Assembly (NCBI RefSeq): GCF_009708005.2
Contig: NZ_CP052757.1
Coordinates: 3,224,001 to 3,288,000 of the forward strand
Direction: 5' to 3'
Source: Cellulosimicrobium protaetiae
Lineage (GTDB): Bacteria > Actinomycetota > Actinomycetes > Actinomycetales > Cellulomonadaceae
Length of the DNA stretch: 64,000 bases
The translations under genes were made by a program, and so were the position numbers. The number at the start of each line of letters is the position of its first letter. Within the stretch, counting starts at the first letter, position 1. This document shows, in pieces, positions 1 through 10,741 of this stretch. The notes below the pieces were generated by a model. That model did not search any database. It saw only the letters and a list, made by a program, of their open reading frames with translations, and was not told where the DNA came from.

Positions 1-1050
1 CGTCTTGACGACCTCGCCCTTGACGAAGATCTGGCCCTTGCCGTTGCCCGACGCGACGCCGAGGTCCGCCTCACGCGCCTCACCCGGGCCGTTGACGACG
101 CAACCCATGACCGCGACGCGCAGCGGCACCTCCATGCCCTCGAGCCCGGCCGTGACCTTCTCCGCGAGCGTGTACACGTCCACCTGGGCGCGGCCGCACG
201 ACGGGCACGACACGATCTCGAGCTTGCGGGGGCGCAGGTTGAGCGCCTGGAGGATCTGGTTGCCGACCTTGACCTCCTCGACCGGGGGCGCGGACAGCGA
301 GACGCGGATCGTGTCGCCGATGCCCTTGCTCAGCAGCGCGCCGAACGCCGTGGCCGACTTGATCGTGCCCTGGAACGCGGGGCCGGCCTCGGTCACGCCG
401 AGGTGCAGCGGCCAGTCCCCCGCCTCCGCGAGCAGCTCGTACGCCCGCACCATGACGACCGGGTCGTTGTGCTTCACGGAGATCTTGAAGTCGTGGAAGC
501 CGTGCTCCTCGAACAGCGACGCCTCCCACACGGCCGACTCGACCAGCGCCTCGGGCGTCGCCTTGCCGTACTTCGCGAGCAGGCGCGGGTCGAGGGAGCC
601 GGCGTTCACGCCGATGCGCAGGGACACGCCCGCGTCGGACGCCGCCTTCGCGATCTCCTTGACCTGGTCGTCGAACTTGCGGATGTTGCCCGGGTTCACG
701 CGCACCGCGGCGCAGCCCGCGTCGATCGCGGCGAACACGTACTTGGGCTGGAAGTGGATGTCCGCGATCACCGGGATCTGCGACTTCTTGGCGATCGCCG
801 GCAGCGCGAGCGCGTCGTCCGCGCTCGGCACCGCGACGCGCACGATGTCGCAGCCCGACGCCGTGAGCTCCGCGATCTGCTGGAGGGTGGCGTTGATGTC
901 CGTCGTCGGCGTCGTCGTCATCGACTGGACGCTGATGGGGGCGTCGCCGCCGACGTCCACCTTGCCGACCTTGATCTTGCGGCTCTTGCGTCGCGGCGCG
1001 AGGACCGGCGGCGGGGCGGCAGGCATTCCGAGACTGATGGGTACGCTCAC
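1..1050 (-). CDS. ispG: 4-hydroxy-3-methylbut-2-enyl diphosphate synthase, partial (3' end outside window)
   Basis: IspG (GcpE) makes HMBPP from methylerythritol cyclodiphosphate in the non-mevalonate isoprenoid pathway, using a 4Fe-4S cluster in the cytosol. Translation from the GTG at 1050 begins [10 protein letters not shown], and 350 codons run without a stop to the window edge; the family is usually about 380-390 residues, so only the extreme C-terminus is missing. Visible signatures are the N-terminal barrel start ([10 protein letters not shown]), and near the end the cluster ligands CPSCGR and [10 protein letters not shown]. It follows dxr and the M50 protease on the same strand, the standard actinobacterial dxr-rip-ispG order, so a shared transcript is likely. 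Identity is certain from motifs; only the end is unseen. Confidence 0.95.
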   Translation of the reverse strand, partial: MSVPISLGMPAAPPPVLAPRRKSRKIKVGKVDVGGDAPISVQSMTTTPTTDINATLQQIAELTASGCDIVRVAVPSADDALALPAIAKKSQIPVIADIHFQPKYVFAAIDAGCAAVRVNPGNIRKFDDQVKEIAKAASDAGVSLRIGVNAGSLDPRLLAKYGKATPEALVESAVWEASLFEEHGFHDFKISVKHNDPVVMVRAYELLAEAGDWPLHLGVTEAGPAFQGTIKSATAFGALLSKGIGDTIRVSLSAPPVEEVKVGNQILQALNLRPRKLEIVSCPSCGRAQVDVYTLAEKVTAGLEGMEVPLRVAVMGCVVNGPGEAREADLGVASGNGKGQIFVKGEVVKT

Positions 1051-1174
1051 GCCCCTAGTATCCCCCGTCGGCCGTCCGACGCCGCACGTCGGACCTGTCC
1101 GGGTCGTCACCTTCCCGGCGGCTCCGGCACATCTTCGCTCCCCCTCCACGCACGCCTCCCGCCGAGACGCCGGA

Positions 1175-2485
1175 CTACGTGAGGCGGACGGGGTCGATGA
1201 TGTCGGCGAGGATGAGGAGAGCGCCCACGCCGACGAGGACGACGAACATGACGTACGCGACGGGCATCATCCGGGCGAGGTCGGCCGGGCCGGGGCGCGG
1301 GAGGCCACGGACGCGCGCGACCGTGCGCTTGGCCCCCTCGTAGAGGGCGTTGACGACGTGCCCGCCGTCGAGCGGCAGGAGCGGGATGAGGTTGAAGACG
1401 AACAGGGCGACGTTGAGCGCGGCGAGCAGCAGCAGCATCGTGACGACGCGGTCGAGGATCGGGCTCTCCGCCCCCGCGACGTCGACCGCGACACGACCGA
1501 CCCCGACGACGCTCATGACGGAGTCCTGGCCGCGGGGCGCGTCGGTGAACGCGGCCTCGGCGGCCTCGTAGACCTTGACGGGGAGGGTGACGATGATCCC
1601 CGCCGTGCCGCTCACCTGCTGCCACGTGGCCTCGGCGGCGACGCCGATCCCGGTGGGCTCCCGCTCGACCGTCGGGGTGAAGCCCACGAACCCGGCGGGC
1701 TCGGTCACCGGGTCTCCGGAGTCGTCCACGACGGGCGTCCCGTCCTCGGCGACGACCTGCCGCTCGACGTCGACCGGTGTGATGGTGAGGTCGACCTGCT
1801 CGCCGTCGCGCTCGACGACGACGGGCGTCGCCTGCCCGGCCGATCCGCGGATCATGCCGGAGAGCTGGTCCCAGGAGGTGACCTCCTCGCCGTCGAACGA
1901 CACGACCGTGTCGCCCGGCTCCAGGCCCGCGGCGGCCGCGGGCGACGGGTCGGCGGTGGCGGCGCACTCCTCCTGCTCGGTCGCGACGACCGACGGGACG
2001 CACGCGGAGACGGAGCCGACGGTCGTCGTGACCGCGGGCAGGCCGATGCCGACGCACACGATCGCCATGAGCACGAACGCGATGAGGAGGTTCATGAACG
2101 GGCCGCCGAGCATGACGACGACCTTCTTGGGCGCGGAGAGGTTGTAGAAGGCCCGGTGCTCCTCGCCGGGACGGATCTCCTCGGTGCTCGCGTCGCGCGC
2201 GTCGGCGACGACCTGCGAGAAGAAGCCGTTGCCCCGCGGCCGGGCGCCGGCGGGCGCGGGCGGGTACATGCCGACGAGGCGGACGTAGCCGCCGAGCGGG
2301 ATCGCCTTGAACCCGTACTCGGTCTCGCCCTTGGTACGCGACCACAGGGTCGGGCCGAACCCGACCATGTACTGGCTCACCCGGACGCCGAACCTCTTCG
2401 CGGGCACCATGTGCCCGACCTCGTGCAGCGCGATCGAGACGACGATCCCGACCACGATCACGAGGATGCCGATCAGCGTCGCCAT
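1175..2485 (-). CDS. Site-2 intramembrane zinc metalloprotease (M50, RseP/Rip1-like)
   Basis: Polytopic membrane protease of about 436 residues that in related bacteria cleaves anti-sigma factors and other membrane substrates. The first transmembrane helix carries the zinc motif HEVGH (residues 21-25). A PDZ-like region lies mid-protein ([12 protein letters not shown]), and the second catalytic segment [11 protein letters not shown] supplies the aspartate ligand. I chose the ATG at 2485 because an AGGGA ribosome site precedes it and the protein then starts with its first helix; a longer frame upstream has no support. It lies between dxr and ispG. The mycobacterial homologue Rip1 is the best studied relative; the substrate here is unknown. 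Confidence 0.93.
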   Translation of the reverse strand: MATLIGILVIVVGIVVSIALHEVGHMVPAKRFGVRVSQYMVGFGPTLWSRTKGETEYGFKAIPLGGYVRLVGMYPPAPAGARPRGNGFFSQVVADARDASTEEIRPGEEHRAFYNLSAPKKVVVMLGGPFMNLLIAFVLMAIVCVGIGLPAVTTTVGSVSACVPSVVATEQEECAATADPSPAAAAGLEPGDTVVSFDGEEVTSWDQLSGMIRGSAGQATPVVVERDGEQVDLTITPVDVERQVVAEDGTPVVDDSGDPVTEPAGFVGFTPTVEREPTGIGVAAEATWQQVSGTAGIIVTLPVKVYEAAEAAFTDAPRGQDSVMSVVGVGRVAVDVAGAESPILDRVVTMLLLLAALNVALFVFNLIPLLPLDGGHVVNALYEGAKRTVARVRGLPRPGPADLARMMPVAYVMFVVLVGVGALLILADIIDPVRLT

Positions 2486-2540
2486 CGTTCCCTCTGCTCC
2501 TTCTCGGCCCGGGCGCTCGACGCGCCCGAGCGGTTGCTCG

Positions 2541-3740
2541 TCACCGGCGGTCCAGGATCTCGTGCGCACGGGCCCGCGCCCACGCCTCGGCTCCCGCCAC
2601 GTCGTCCAACGTCACGGTGTCCGCGGGGGTTCCGTCGTGCGCCGCGAGCACGCGCTCGACCGTCGTCACGATGTCACCGAAACCTGCGCGTCCGCTGAGG
2701 AACGCCGCGACGGCCTCCTCGTTGGCCGCGTTGTACACGGCCGGGTGGGTCGCGCTCGCCGCGACGGCCGCGCGCGCGAGGTGCACCGCCGGGAACGCGG
2801 CGTCGTCGAGCGGCTCGAACGTCCACGACGTGGCGGCCGTCCAGTCGCACGGCGGGGTCACCGGGTCGAGCCGGTCGGGCCACGACAGCCCTAGCGCGAT
2901 GGGCAGGCGCATGTCCGGGGGCGACGCCTGCGCGATGGTCGAGCCGTCGACGAACTCGACCATCGAGTGCACCACGGACTGCGGGTGCACGACGACCGTG
3001 ATGTCGTCGGCCGGCACGTCGAAGAGCAGGTGCGCCTCGATGAGCTCGAGCCCCTTGTTCATGAGGCTCGCGGAGTTCACGGTGACGACCGGCCCCATGG
3101 CCCAGGTGGGGTGCGCGAGCGCCTGGTCGACGGTCGCCGCCTTCACCGCGTCCGCGTCCCACCCGCGGAACGGGCCGCCCGACGCCGTGAGGATCAGGCG
3201 GCGCACCTCCGCGCGCGTCCCGGAGCGCAGGCACTGCGCGATCGCCGAGTGCTCGGAGTCGACGGGCACGATCTGGTCGTGGCGCTGCTGCGCCGCGCGC
3301 ACGAGCGCGCCCCCGGCGACGAGCGACTCCTTGTTCGCGAGCGCGAGCGTCGACCCGGCGCGCAGCGCGGCGAGGGTCGGGCCGAGGCCGACGGAGCCGG
3401 TCACGCCGTTGAGGACGACGTCGCTCCCCCGGCCGGCGAGCTCGGTCGCTGCGTCGGGTCCGGCGAGCACCTCGGGGACGTCCTCCCTGCCCGCGAAGGC
3501 TCCCGCCAGCGCCTCGCGGAGGCCGGCCGCACGGGACGCGTCCGCGACCCCGACCGCGCGCACCCCGAGATCTGCGGCCTGACGCGCGAGCAGGTCGACG
3601 TCGCCGCCGCCCGCCGAGAGCGCGTCGACGCGGAACCGGCCGGGGTGGGCCCGGACGACGTCGATCGCCTGCGTGCCGATCGACCCGGTCGAGCCGAGGA
3701 TCGTCACGGTGCGGGAGGTGCGAGCGGGACTGTCGGGCAT
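2541..3740 (-). CDS. dxr: 1-deoxy-D-xylulose 5-phosphate reductoisomerase
   Basis: Converts DXP to MEP with NADPH, the committed step of the non-mevalonate pathway. The 399-residue protein has the nucleotide-binding loop GSTGSIGTQ at its start, NKESLVAGG, the metal-binding segment VDSEHSAI and the catalytic-loop motif NKGLELIEA, all in the expected order. The ATG at 3740 is preferred over that at 3749 because GGAGG lies 9 nt before it, whereas the other ATG abuts the same site. It is the first gene of the dxr-protease-ispG run, with only 55 nt to the protease gene. Length fits the family. Confidence 0.95.
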   Translation of the reverse strand: MPDSPARTSRTVTILGSTGSIGTQAIDVVRAHPGRFRVDALSAGGGDVDLLARQAADLGVRAVGVADASRAAGLREALAGAFAGREDVPEVLAGPDAATELAGRGSDVVLNGVTGSVGLGPTLAALRAGSTLALANKESLVAGGALVRAAQQRHDQIVPVDSEHSAIAQCLRSGTRAEVRRLILTASGGPFRGWDADAVKAATVDQALAHPTWAMGPVVTVNSASLMNKGLELIEAHLLFDVPADDITVVVHPQSVVHSMVEFVDGSTIAQASPPDMRLPIALGLSWPDRLDPVTPPCDWTAATSWTFEPLDDAAFPAVHLARAAVAASATHPAVYNAANEEAVAAFLSGRAGFGDIVTTVERVLAAHDGTPADTVTLDDVAGAEAWARARAHEILDRR

Positions 3741-3796
3741 GATCCCCATCCTCCCAGCCCCGGGGCCGTGCGTGCGCACGCCGGGCTGCCGTCCGG

Positions 3797-4558
3797 TCAG
3801 CGCGGGGCGGTCCACTCGATCGTGTAGCGGAAGAAGAGCCGACGTCGGACGCGCGCCCCGGGGAGACGCGCTCGGGCCGTGCGCGCGATCTCGTCGACGG
3901 AGTGCTGAGGGTCCCGCACGGGCATGCCCGGAGCGTCGGGCCCGGCGTCGCCGGGCCGGGCTCGGCGGGGGTGCTTCACGAGGCCGACGAGCGGGTTGAG
4001 GACCGCGGACGCGACGTCGACGGCGAGGTCGCGCGCCGACGCCACGCGCGCGAGACCCACGACGAGCAGGCGACCGCCCGGGCCGAGCAGGTCCCGGGCG
4101 TGCCCCAGTGCCTCGTCCAGGTCGAGGTGGTGCAGCACCGCGACCATCGTCACCGCGTCGTAACCGCTCGTGCCGTCGACGTCCGCCCCCACCGGGTGCT
4201 CGAGCGGAGCGGTCCCGTCAGGCGAGCGGACGTCGTCGGGCGAGCGGACGTCGTCGAACCTCAGCATCCGTACGACGACCGCAGGGTCCGCGACGTGGCG
4301 CGCGCGGGCCTGGGCGAGCATGCCGGGGTCGACGTCGATCCCGTGGACCTCTCCGGCCCGTCCGCGCAGCCTGCCGAGCAGCACGCCGGCCCCGCAGCCC
4401 ACGTCGAGCACGACCCGGGCGTCGTGCCGCACGCGCCGCGCGACCCAGCCATGGAAGTGGTCGTTGTGGTTCCAGGGGTGCCGGGCGTTGAGGTCGCTCA
4501 GCCACGACGCCGCACCCCGGACCAGGGGGCTCGAGGAGGTCCGGGGATCGAGGCTCAC
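3797..4558 (-). CDS. Class I SAM-dependent methyltransferase
   Basis: A 253-residue soluble protein with a Rossmann methyltransferase fold. SAM-binding motif I is [16 protein letters not shown] (about residues 50-65), followed by an acidic post-I strand (HGIDVDPGM) and motif [13 protein letters not shown] typical of small-molecule methyltransferases. There is a duplicated PDDVRSPD-type stretch mid-protein, apparently a short in-frame tandem repeat. The substrate cannot be read from sequence. It ends 56 nt before dxr begins on the same strand, and starts 25 nt after the DivIVA-domain gene stop, so it could be co-transcribed with them. Confidence 0.8.
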   Translation of the reverse strand: MSLDPRTSSSPLVRGAASWLSDLNARHPWNHNDHFHGWVARRVRHDARVVLDVGCGAGVLLGRLRGRAGEVHGIDVDPGMLAQARARHVADPAVVVRMLRFDDVRSPDDVRSPDGTAPLEHPVGADVDGTSGYDAVTMVAVLHHLDLDEALGHARDLLGPGGRLLVVGLARVASARDLAVDVASAVLNPLVGLVKHPRRARPGDAGPDAPGMPVRDPQHSVDEIARTARARLPGARVRRRLFFRYTIEWTAPR

Positions 4559-4583
4559 GCGCGTCGGGGACGACGACGCGTCG

Positions 4584-5135
4584 TCACTCGACGCCGAGCA
4601 GGACCTCGATGGCCCGCGCGAAGAAGGCGTCGACCGGGCCCTCCGCGTAGCCGTCGCGACCGCGTGCGCGACCGAACGTCGCGGACCGGATCTCCGCCGC
4701 GGTGATCGGGACCTGGCGGTCGAAGTAGGCGACGAGCCGGTCGCACAGGTCGTCGACGTCGTCGACGTCGTAGGCGGGCTTGCCGCGCTCCGCGAGCGCG
4801 AACTTCTCGCCGTCCGGGCGGCCCAGGCGACCGTAGAGCGACCGGGCGCGCTCCGCGAGCGCGTTCATCCAGGCCTGCTGGCCGTGCGCGGCGACGTACT
4901 CCGCGCGCTGGCGCGCGATGAACGCGCCCTCGAGCCGGTCCAGCGCGGCGTCGACCTCGTGCGTGTCGTACCCACCACGGACCAGGTCGAAGACCGAGGC
5001 CTGGATCTCGGTGCTCGTCAGGCGCTCGGACACCCGGCCCTCGTACACGTCGCGCGCGTGCTCGAAGAAGTCGTCGACCTCCTCCGGGTCGTACCCGTTC
5101 CGGGTCTTGCCGACCGTGGTGAACAGCGAACTCAC
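4584..5135 (-). CDS. DivIVA-domain protein
   Basis: A 183-residue protein with three copies of the short DivIVA-type motif: [16 protein letters not shown] near the N-terminus, [16 protein letters not shown] around residue 55, and a degenerate [14 protein letters not shown] at the C-terminus, with charged helical spacers. DivIVA-family proteins bind curved membrane at poles and septa in Actinobacteria, but this one lacks the long coiled coil of Wag31, so it is a small paralogue. The GTG start overlaps the rlmN stop (GTGA), indicating translational coupling to rlmN. Role is not established. Confidence 0.82.
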   Translation of the reverse strand: MSSLFTTVGKTRNGYDPEEVDDFFEHARDVYEGRVSERLTSTEIQASVFDLVRGGYDTHEVDAALDRLEGAFIARQRAEYVAAHGQQAWMNALAERARSLYGRLGRPDGEKFALAERGKPAYDVDDVDDLCDRLVAYFDRQVPITAAEIRSATFGRARGRDGYAEGPVDAFFARAIEVLLGVE

Positions 5136-6277
5136 TCGTCCTCCTCTGCAGCGAGCTGCCCGCAGGCGCCGTCGATGTCGCTGCCGCGGGTGTCACGGAT
5201 CGTCGTCGGGATCCCGTGCCCGCGCAATCGTGCCACGAACTCCGCCTCGACGGCAGGGTCGCTGGCCGTCCAGATCGAGCCGGGCGTCGGGTTGAGCGGG
5301 ATCGGGTTGACGTGCACCCAGCCGCGGCCGCGCGCGTTGAGCTTCTCGCCGAGCAGGTCGGCGCGCCACGCGTGGTCGTTCATGTCCTTGATGAGCGCGT
5401 ACTCGATGCTCACGCGCCGGCCCGTGACCTCGAAGTAGTGCCGCGCCGCGTCGAGCGTCTCGTCGACGCTCCACCGCGTGTTGATCGGCACGAGCTCGCT
5501 GCGCAGGTCGTCGTCGGGGGCGTGCAGCGACAGCGCGAGCGTCACCGGGATCCCCTCGTCCGCGAGCTTGCGCATCGCCGGGACGAGCCCGACCGTCGAG
5601 ACGGTGATGTTGCGCGCCGACATGCCGAGACCGTCCGGGGCCGGCGCGACGAGGCGGCGCACGGTGCCCATGACGGCCTTGTAGTTCGCGAGCGGCTCCC
5701 CCATGCCCATGAACACGAGGTTGTTGAGCCGGGTCGCGCCGCCGGGGATCTCCCCGTCCGCGAGCGAGCGGGCCGCGGAACGCACCTGCTCGACGATCTC
5801 GGCGACGGACAGGTTGCGCGTGAGGCCGAGCTGCCCGGTCGCGCAGAACGGGCACGCCATGCCGCACCCCGCCTGGCTCGACACGCACAGCGTCGAGCGC
5901 TGCGGGTAGCGCATGAGCACCGACTCGACCTTGGCGCCGTCGAAGAGGTGCCACAGCGTCTTGACGGTCGTCCCGCCGTCGGCCTCCATCCGGCGCGCCG
6001 CGGTGAGCAGCGGCGGGAAGAGCGCGTCCGTGAGCACGTCGCGCGTCGCCTTCGGCAGGTCCGTCATCGCCTCGGGGTCGCGCGTGAGGTGCGCGTAGTA
6101 GTGCGTCGCGAGCTGCTTGGCCCGGAACGGCTTCTCCCCCAGCTCGACGACGACGTCGCGCACCTCCTCCGGCGCGAGGTCGGCGAAGTGGCGCGGCGGC
6201 TTGCCGCGCCGCGGCGCGGTCATGACGAGCGGGAGCGGCTTCGACTCCGCGGAGGGGCGGACGGAACGGACGGTCAT
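5132..6277 (-). CDS. rlmN: 23S rRNA (adenine2503-C2)/tRNA methyltransferase, radical SAM
   Basis: RlmN methylates A2503 in the peptidyl-transferase region of 23S rRNA and A37 of some tRNAs. The radical SAM cluster motif is [11 protein letters not shown], and the C-terminal GACGQLA holds the second catalytic cysteine that forms the enzyme-methyl intermediate. GMGEPLANY, the SAM contact, and [12 protein letters not shown] are also present. The start is uncertain: an ATG at 6277 (381 residues) is given, a TTG at 6289 and an ATG at 6223 are in frame, and none has a clear ribosome site. It overlaps the DivIVA-domain gene downstream by 4 nt and follows cdsA by about 70 nt. Confidence 0.93.
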   Translation of the reverse strand: MTVRSVRPSAESKPLPLVMTAPRRGKPPRHFADLAPEEVRDVVVELGEKPFRAKQLATHYYAHLTRDPEAMTDLPKATRDVLTDALFPPLLTAARRMEADGGTTVKTLWHLFDGAKVESVLMRYPQRSTLCVSSQAGCGMACPFCATGQLGLTRNLSVAEIVEQVRSAARSLADGEIPGGATRLNNLVFMGMGEPLANYKAVMGTVRRLVAPAPDGLGMSARNITVSTVGLVPAMRKLADEGIPVTLALSLHAPDDDLRSELVPINTRWSVDETLDAARHYFEVTGRRVSIEYALIKDMNDHAWRADLLGEKLNARGRGWVHVNPIPLNPTPGSIWTASDPAVEAEFVARLRGHGIPTTIRDTRGSDIDGACGQLAAEEDE

Positions 6278-6349
6278 GAGGAGGTCCAAGCGTGGGGGGG
6301 GTCGTGCGGACGGTTCGCACCGCGGTGCGGTCGGGCTGTCGGACGGCGG

Positions 6350-7207
6350 TCAGACGGCCAGCGCGAGGAGCACGTACACGAACGGGGCGGTGAGGAGCAT
6401 GGAGTCGAGCCGGTCCAGGATGCCTCCGTGACCGGGCAGGAGCGACCCCATGTCCTTCAATTCTAGGTCGCGCTTGATCATCGACTCGGCGAGGTCGCCG
6501 ATCGTGGCCGTGAGCGGGGCGAGGACGCCCAGCGCGACACCCACGAGCGGGCTCACGCCGAGGCCCACCACGGCACCGACCACGCCGACCGCCGTCGCGA
6601 GCACGAACGAGCCGGCCAGACCCTCCCAGGACTTCTTGGGGCTCACCGACGGGGCCAGCGGGTGCCGGCCGAACAGCACGCCCGCGACGTACCCTCCGAC
6701 GTCGTTCGCGACGGCGAGCAGGATGAAGATCAGCACCCGGACGCGCCCGTCGGGGGCGGCGAGCATGAGCATGACGAAGCCGGCCATGAACGGCAGGTAC
6801 GCCGCCGCGAACGTGGCCGCGGCCGCGTCCCGCACCGCCGCCGTCCCCGACCCGTCGATGACCCGCCACACGACAGCGCCCGCGACCGTGAGCATGAACG
6901 AGACGAACAGCGCCTCGGGCCCCGAGTAGAACGAGGACACGAGGATGCCGACCGTCCCGACCAGCAGCGGGAGGAGCGGCAGGTGCAGGTCACGGCGCTT
7001 GAACGCCTGCGCCAGCTCCCACAGCGCCGCCCCGACCGCCACGGTCGCGAGGAGCACGAAGAACTCGGGACGGAAGGCGAGGCTCGCCGCGACGAGCGCG
7101 AGCAGGCCGAGGCCCACCGCGATCGCCGCGGGAAGGTTGCGGCCCGCCTTCGGGGCGCGGCCTGCGGAGGTGCTGTCGCCGGCGGCGGTCGAGGAGGTGT
7201 CTGTCAT
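6350..7207 (-). CDS. cdsA: Phosphatidate cytidylyltransferase (CDP-diacylglycerol synthase)
   Basis: Integral membrane enzyme that makes CDP-diacylglycerol from phosphatidic acid and CTP. From the ATG at 7207 the protein has 285 residues, a disordered 25-residue N-terminus, then about eight hydrophobic helices. The C-terminal family signature is visible as SPKKSWEGLAGS and, later, the conserved KRDLELKDMGSLLPGHGGILDRLDS with its metal-binding acidic residues. It sits in the widespread pyrH-frr-cdsA order, 32 nt after frr, so the three are probably one operon. Confidence 0.93.
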   Translation of the reverse strand: MTDTSSTAAGDSTSAGRAPKAGRNLPAAIAVGLGLLALVAASLAFRPEFFVLLATVAVGAALWELAQAFKRRDLHLPLLPLLVGTVGILVSSFYSGPEALFVSFMLTVAGAVVWRVIDGSGTAAVRDAAAATFAAAYLPFMAGFVMLMLAAPDGRVRVLIFILLAVANDVGGYVAGVLFGRHPLAPSVSPKKSWEGLAGSFVLATAVGVVGAVVGLGVSPLVGVALGVLAPLTATIGDLAESMIKRDLELKDMGSLLPGHGGILDRLDSMLLTAPFVYVLLALAV

Positions 7208-7239
7208 CGGTGCGTGGAGGAGCTCGCCGGGCGAGGTGC

Positions 7240-7797
7240 TCAGACCTCGAGCAGCTCGCTCTCCTTGCCCGCCAGCAGCGCGTCGACCTGGTCCACGTGC
7301 GCCTTGGTGAGGCCCTCGAGCTCCTTCTCGGCGCGAGCGACCTCGTCCTCGCCGGCCTCGCCGTCGCGCGCGATGCGGTCCAGCTCCTCCTTGGCGCGAC
7401 GACGCACGTTGCGGATCGCGACGCGCGAGTCCTCGGCCTTCGACTTCGCGAGCTTGACGAAGTCCCGGCGGCGCTCCTCCGTGAGGGCGGGCAGCACGAC
7501 GCGGATCACGTTGCCGTCGTTCGAGGGGTTCACGCCGAGGTCGGAGTCGCGCAGCGACTTCTCGACCGCCGCCATCGAGCTCTTGTCGAACGGCGAGACG
7601 AGGATCGTGCGCGCCTCGGTCACCGTGAACGACGCGAGCTGCTGCAGCGGCGTCGGCGCGCCGTAGTAGTCGACCGTGATCTTGTTGAACATCGCGGCGT
7701 TCGCACGGCCCGTGCGGATCGCGGCGAAGTCCTCCTTGGCCACCTCGACGGCCTTGTCCATCTTCTCCTCGGCCTCGAGGAGGGTCTCGTCGATCAC
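7240..7797 (-). CDS. frr: Ribosome recycling factor
   Basis: RRF splits post-termination ribosomes together with EF-G. The 185-residue protein matches the family length and starts [17 protein letters not shown], with [21 protein letters not shown] and the three-helix-bundle end [23 protein letters not shown]. The GTG start at 7797 has AAGGAG 5 nt before it; there is no nearby ATG. It lies between pyrH (68 nt upstream) and cdsA. Confidence 0.95.
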   Translation of the reverse strand: MIDETLLEAEEKMDKAVEVAKEDFAAIRTGRANAAMFNKITVDYYGAPTPLQQLASFTVTEARTILVSPFDKSSMAAVEKSLRDSDLGVNPSNDGNVIRVVLPALTEERRRDFVKLAKSKAEDSRVAIRNVRRRAKEELDRIARDGEAGEDEVARAEKELEGLTKAHVDQVDALLAGKESELLEV

Positions 7798-7865
7798 CAG
7801 TGCTCCTTCGTCGTTCGTCGGTGGGGTCGTGCGGTGTCCGTCGTCTGTCCGTCGTCTGTCCGTCG

Positions 7866-8621
7866 TCAGTCGGTCGTGACCAGTGTCCCAATATTCTCGC
7901 CGACCAGGGCCCGGGTGACGTTCCCCGGCTCGCCCATGCCGAAGACGCGCATCCGCACGTCGTTGTCGCGGCACAGGCTCAGCGCCGTCGCGTCCATGAC
8001 CCCGAGGTCGTTGACGAGCGCGTCGGTGTACGTGAGGTGGTCGAGCTTCGTGGCCGACGGGTCCGTGCGGGGGTCGGCCGTGTAGACGCCGTCCACGCCG
8101 TTCTTGCCCATGAGGACCTCCTGGCAGTGCGTCTCGAGGGCGCGCTGCACGGAGACCGTGTCGGTGGAGAAGTACGGCATCCCTGCGCCCGCGCCGAAGA
8201 TGACGACGCGGCCCTTCTCGAGGTGGCGGATCGCGCGCAGCGGGATGTACGGCTCGGCGACCTGGCCCATGGTGATGGCGGTCTGCACGCGCGTCTTCAC
8301 CCCCGCCTGCTCGAGGAAGTCCTGGAGCGCGAGGCAGTTCATGACCGTGCCGAGCATGCCCATGTAGTCGGCACGCGCCCGGTCGAGCCCGCGCTGGGAG
8401 AGCTCGGCGCCGCGGAAGAAGTTCCCGCCGCCGACGACGATGGCGACCTGGACGCCCTGGGCGACCGCGTCCGCGATCTCCTGGGCCACGCGCTGGACGA
8501 CGTCGGGCGCGAGACCGATCTGCCCGCCGCCGAACGTCTCGCCCGACAGCTTGAGGAGCACCCGCCGGTGCTCGGTCCCCGCTCGGGGCGTGGTCTGCTC
8601 GCTCGCCGTCACTGTCGACAC
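7866..8621 (-). CDS. pyrH: Uridylate (UMP) kinase
   Basis: Bacterial-type UMP kinase of the amino-acid kinase fold, making UDP for RNA, sugar nucleotides and pyrimidine deoxynucleotides; family members are hexamers regulated by GTP and UTP. At 251 residues it shows the phosphate-binding [22 protein letters not shown], and the nucleotide segment [16 protein letters not shown]. The GTG start at 8621 is preceded by a GAAGGA ribosome site. The gene follows tsf after a gap that holds a strong hairpin, so it may be transcribed partly by read-through. Confidence 0.95.
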   Translation of the reverse strand: MSTVTASEQTTPRAGTEHRRVLLKLSGETFGGGQIGLAPDVVQRVAQEIADAVAQGVQVAIVVGGGNFFRGAELSQRGLDRARADYMGMLGTVMNCLALQDFLEQAGVKTRVQTAITMGQVAEPYIPLRAIRHLEKGRVVIFGAGAGMPYFSTDTVSVQRALETHCQEVLMGKNGVDGVYTADPRTDPSATKLDHLTYTDALVNDLGVMDATALSLCRDNDVRMRVFGMGEPGNVTRALVGENIGTLVTTD

Positions 8622-8734
8622 CTGTCCTTCGTCCTGGCCCGGTGGGGCGGGGTGGTCCTGCTCCGCCGTCGTCCACCCGATGATCCGGCACGACGGCGTT
8701 CGTCGCGCACGCAGGGCCTCGCCCCGGGTGCGCG

Positions 8735-8779
8735 GTCGGCCCGGCCCCGACGCCGCGCGGGCGTGGGGACCGGGCCGAC
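8735..8779 (-). terminator. Stem-loop between tsf and pyrH
   Basis: A 10-bp perfect stem (8735-8744 with 8770-8779) is extended inwards by CCCC/GGGG and ACGCC/GGCGT pairings. It begins 8 nt past the tsf stop on the minus strand. No T-run follows, as is usual in very GC-rich actinobacteria, so it may act as a partial terminator or processing site. Confidence 0.55.
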
Positions 8780-8786
8780 GGGGGCG

Positions 8787-9626
8787 TCAGGCGCCGACGC
8801 GGTACCGCACGAACTCGGTGATGGTGCCGCCGGCCTCGGAGACGACCTGGCCGACCGTCTTCTTGGGGTCCTTCGCGAGCGGCTGGTCGACGAGGACGAC
8901 GTCCTTGAAGTAGCCGTTGAGGCGACCCTCGATGATCTTCGGCAGCGCGGCCTCGGGCTTGCCCTCGTTGCGCGAGGTCTCCTCGGCGATGCGGCGCTCG
9001 TTCTCGACCGTGTCGGCCGGGACCTCGTCGCGCGACAGGTACGTCGGGGACATCGCGGCGACGTGCTGCGCGACGTCCTTCGCGACGGCCTCGCCCGCGG
9101 CGTCCGTGGCGACGACGACGCCGATCGACGGCGGCAGGTCGCGCGCGGTGCGGTGCAGGTACGCGGTGACGCGCTCGCCCGCGACGCGGGTCACGCGACG
9201 CAGGACGATCTTCTCGCCGAGCGTCGCGGCCTGGTTGTCGATGACCTGCTGGACGGTCTCGCCGTCCGCGTCCGCGGCGAGCGCCGCGTCGGCGTCACGG
9301 GCACCGGCCTCGGCGGCGGCCTTGAGGACGCGGTCCGCGAGGGAGATGAACGTCTCGTTCTTCGCGACGAAGTCCGTCTCGGAGTTGAGCTCGATGAGCG
9401 TCGCGACCTGGCCACCCTCGGTGTCGCGGATGTCGACGGCGATGAGGCCCTCGGAGGTCGAGCGGCCCTCGCGCTTGGCGACGCCCTTCAGACCCTTGAC
9501 GCGGATGATCTCGAGCGCCTTCTCCGCGTCGCCGTCCGCCTCGTCGAGAGCCTTCTTGACGTCGAGCATGCCGGCGCCGGTGCGCTCGCGCAGGGCCTTG
9601 ATGTCAGCGGCGGTGTAGTTCGCCAT
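8787..9626 (-). CDS. tsf: Translation elongation factor Ts
   Basis: Nucleotide exchange factor for EF-Tu. The 279-residue protein starts [27 protein letters not shown], with the conserved [12 protein letters not shown] box, then [15 protein letters not shown]-type core motif seen here as [15 protein letters not shown], followed by the C-terminal dimerisation region. The ATG at 9626 has GAGGAA 8 nt before it. It follows rpsB, separated by 131 nt that contain a perfect 14-bp hairpin. Confidence 0.96.
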   Translation of the reverse strand: MANYTAADIKALRERTGAGMLDVKKALDEADGDAEKALEIIRVKGLKGVAKREGRSTSEGLIAVDIRDTEGGQVATLIELNSETDFVAKNETFISLADRVLKAAAEAGARDADAALAADADGETVQQVIDNQAATLGEKIVLRRVTRVAGERVTAYLHRTARDLPPSIGVVVATDAAGEAVAKDVAQHVAAMSPTYLSRDEVPADTVENERRIAEETSRNEGKPEAALPKIIEGRLNGYFKDVVLVDQPLAKDPKKTVGQVVSEAGGTITEFVRYRVGA

Positions 9627-9719
9627 GGTGGTTCCTCACTCGTGGTTCGTCACGGGTTCTTCGTCACAGGGACGTGCTGGTGGCACCGCGCCGGTGCCGG
9701 TGCGCCGGTGGCGCGGCGC

Positions 9720-9751
9720 GGGGTGCGCGGCGGTCGCCCGCCGCGCACCCC
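9720..9751 (-). terminator. 14-bp perfect hairpin between rpsB and tsf
   Basis: Positions 9720-9733 pair with 9738-9751 without mismatch around a TCGC tetraloop, starting 6 nt after the rpsB stop on the minus strand. There is no T-run. Its location suggests attenuation or mRNA processing that sets the S2:EF-Ts ratio. Confidence 0.6.
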
Positions 9752-9757
9752 GGGACG

Positions 9758-10741
9758 TCACTTGGTCTCGTCGGCCTCGGCGTCGGCGACGACGGCCTCG
9801 GCGTCGGCCACGACGGCAGCCTCGGCGGCGACCTCCGCGACGACCTCGGCAGCGGCGTCACCCGGCTCCTCGGCGGCGACCTCGGCAGCAGCCTCGGCGA
9901 CCTCCTCGGCCACGGCGGCCTCGACGTTCGCCTCGGCGGCGGTCTCGTCGGCCTCGAGCTGCTTCTCGGCACCGGCGAGGAGCTCGCGCTCCCACTCGGC
10001 CAGCGGCTCGGCCTCGGCGCCCGCCTCGGTCTCGGCACCCGAACGGCCGGAGTGACGCTGGAGCAGACCCTCGGCGGCGGCGTCCGCGATCACGCGCGTG
10101 AGCAGCGTGACGGAGCGGATGGCGTCGTCGTTGCCCGGGATCTTGTAGTCCACGACGTCGGGGTCGCAGTTCGTGTCGAGGATCGCGACGATCGGGATGT
10201 TGAGCTTGCGCGCCTCGTCGACCGCGAGGTGCTCCTTGTTCGTGTCGACGATCCACACGGCGGAGGGGACCTTCGCCATGTCACGGATGCCGCCGAGCGT
10301 GCGCGCGAGCTTGTCCTTCTCGCGACGCAGGACGAGGAGCTCCTTCTTGGTCAAACCGGAGCCGGCGACGTCGTCGAAGTCGATCTCCTCGAGCTCCTTG
10401 AGGCGCTGGAGACGCTTGTGCACCGTGGTGAAGTTCGTGAGCATGCCGCCGAGCCAGCGGTGGTTCACGTAGGGCATCCCGACGCGCGCGGCCTGCTCGG
10501 CCACGGGCTCCTGGGCCTGCTTCTTGGTGCCGACGAAGAGGATGGAGCCGCCGTGCGCGACGGTCTCCTTGACGAACTCGTACGCGCGGTCGATGTACGA
10601 CAGCGACTGCTGGAGGTCGACGATGTAGATGCCGTTGCGCTCGGTGAAGATGAAACGCTTCATCTTCGGGTTCCAACGGCGGGTCTGGTGCCCGAAGTGG
10701 ACACCGCTCTCGAGGAGCTGGCGCATGGTCACGACGGCCAT
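9758..10741 (-). CDS. rpsB: 30S ribosomal protein S2
   Basis: Small-subunit protein S2. The 327-residue product opens [27 protein letters not shown] in segments typical of the family, with [10 protein letters not shown] and the zinc-free core WLGGMLTNF. After about residue 245 it carries an extended Ala/Glu/Val-rich acidic tail of some 80 residues, common in actinobacterial S2 but long here. The ATG at 10741 has AAAGGA 7 nt before it; a longer frame upstream lacks homology. It heads the rpsB-tsf pair and has a long leader. Confidence 0.96.
   Translation of the reverse strand: MAVVTMRQLLESGVHFGHQTRRWNPKMKRFIFTERNGIYIVDLQQSLSYIDRAYEFVKETVAHGGSILFVGTKKQAQEPVAEQAARVGMPYVNHRWLGGMLTNFTTVHKRLQRLKELEEIDFDDVAGSGLTKKELLVLRREKDKLARTLGGIRDMAKVPSAVWIVDTNKEHLAVDEARKLNIPIVAILDTNCDPDVVDYKIPGNDDAIRSVTLLTRVIADAAAEGLLQRHSGRSGAETEAGAEAEPLAEWERELLAGAEKQLEADETAAEANVEAAVAEEVAEAAAEVAAEEPGDAAAEVVAEVAAEAAVVADAEAVVADAEADETK

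Noticed and set aside
5-2698. 897-codon plus-strand open frame opposite ispG and the M50 protease
   Set aside because: It is the complement of clearly coding minus-strand genes; the protein is Arg/Asp/Gly low-complexity with no motifs. Long antisense frames are expected at this GC content.
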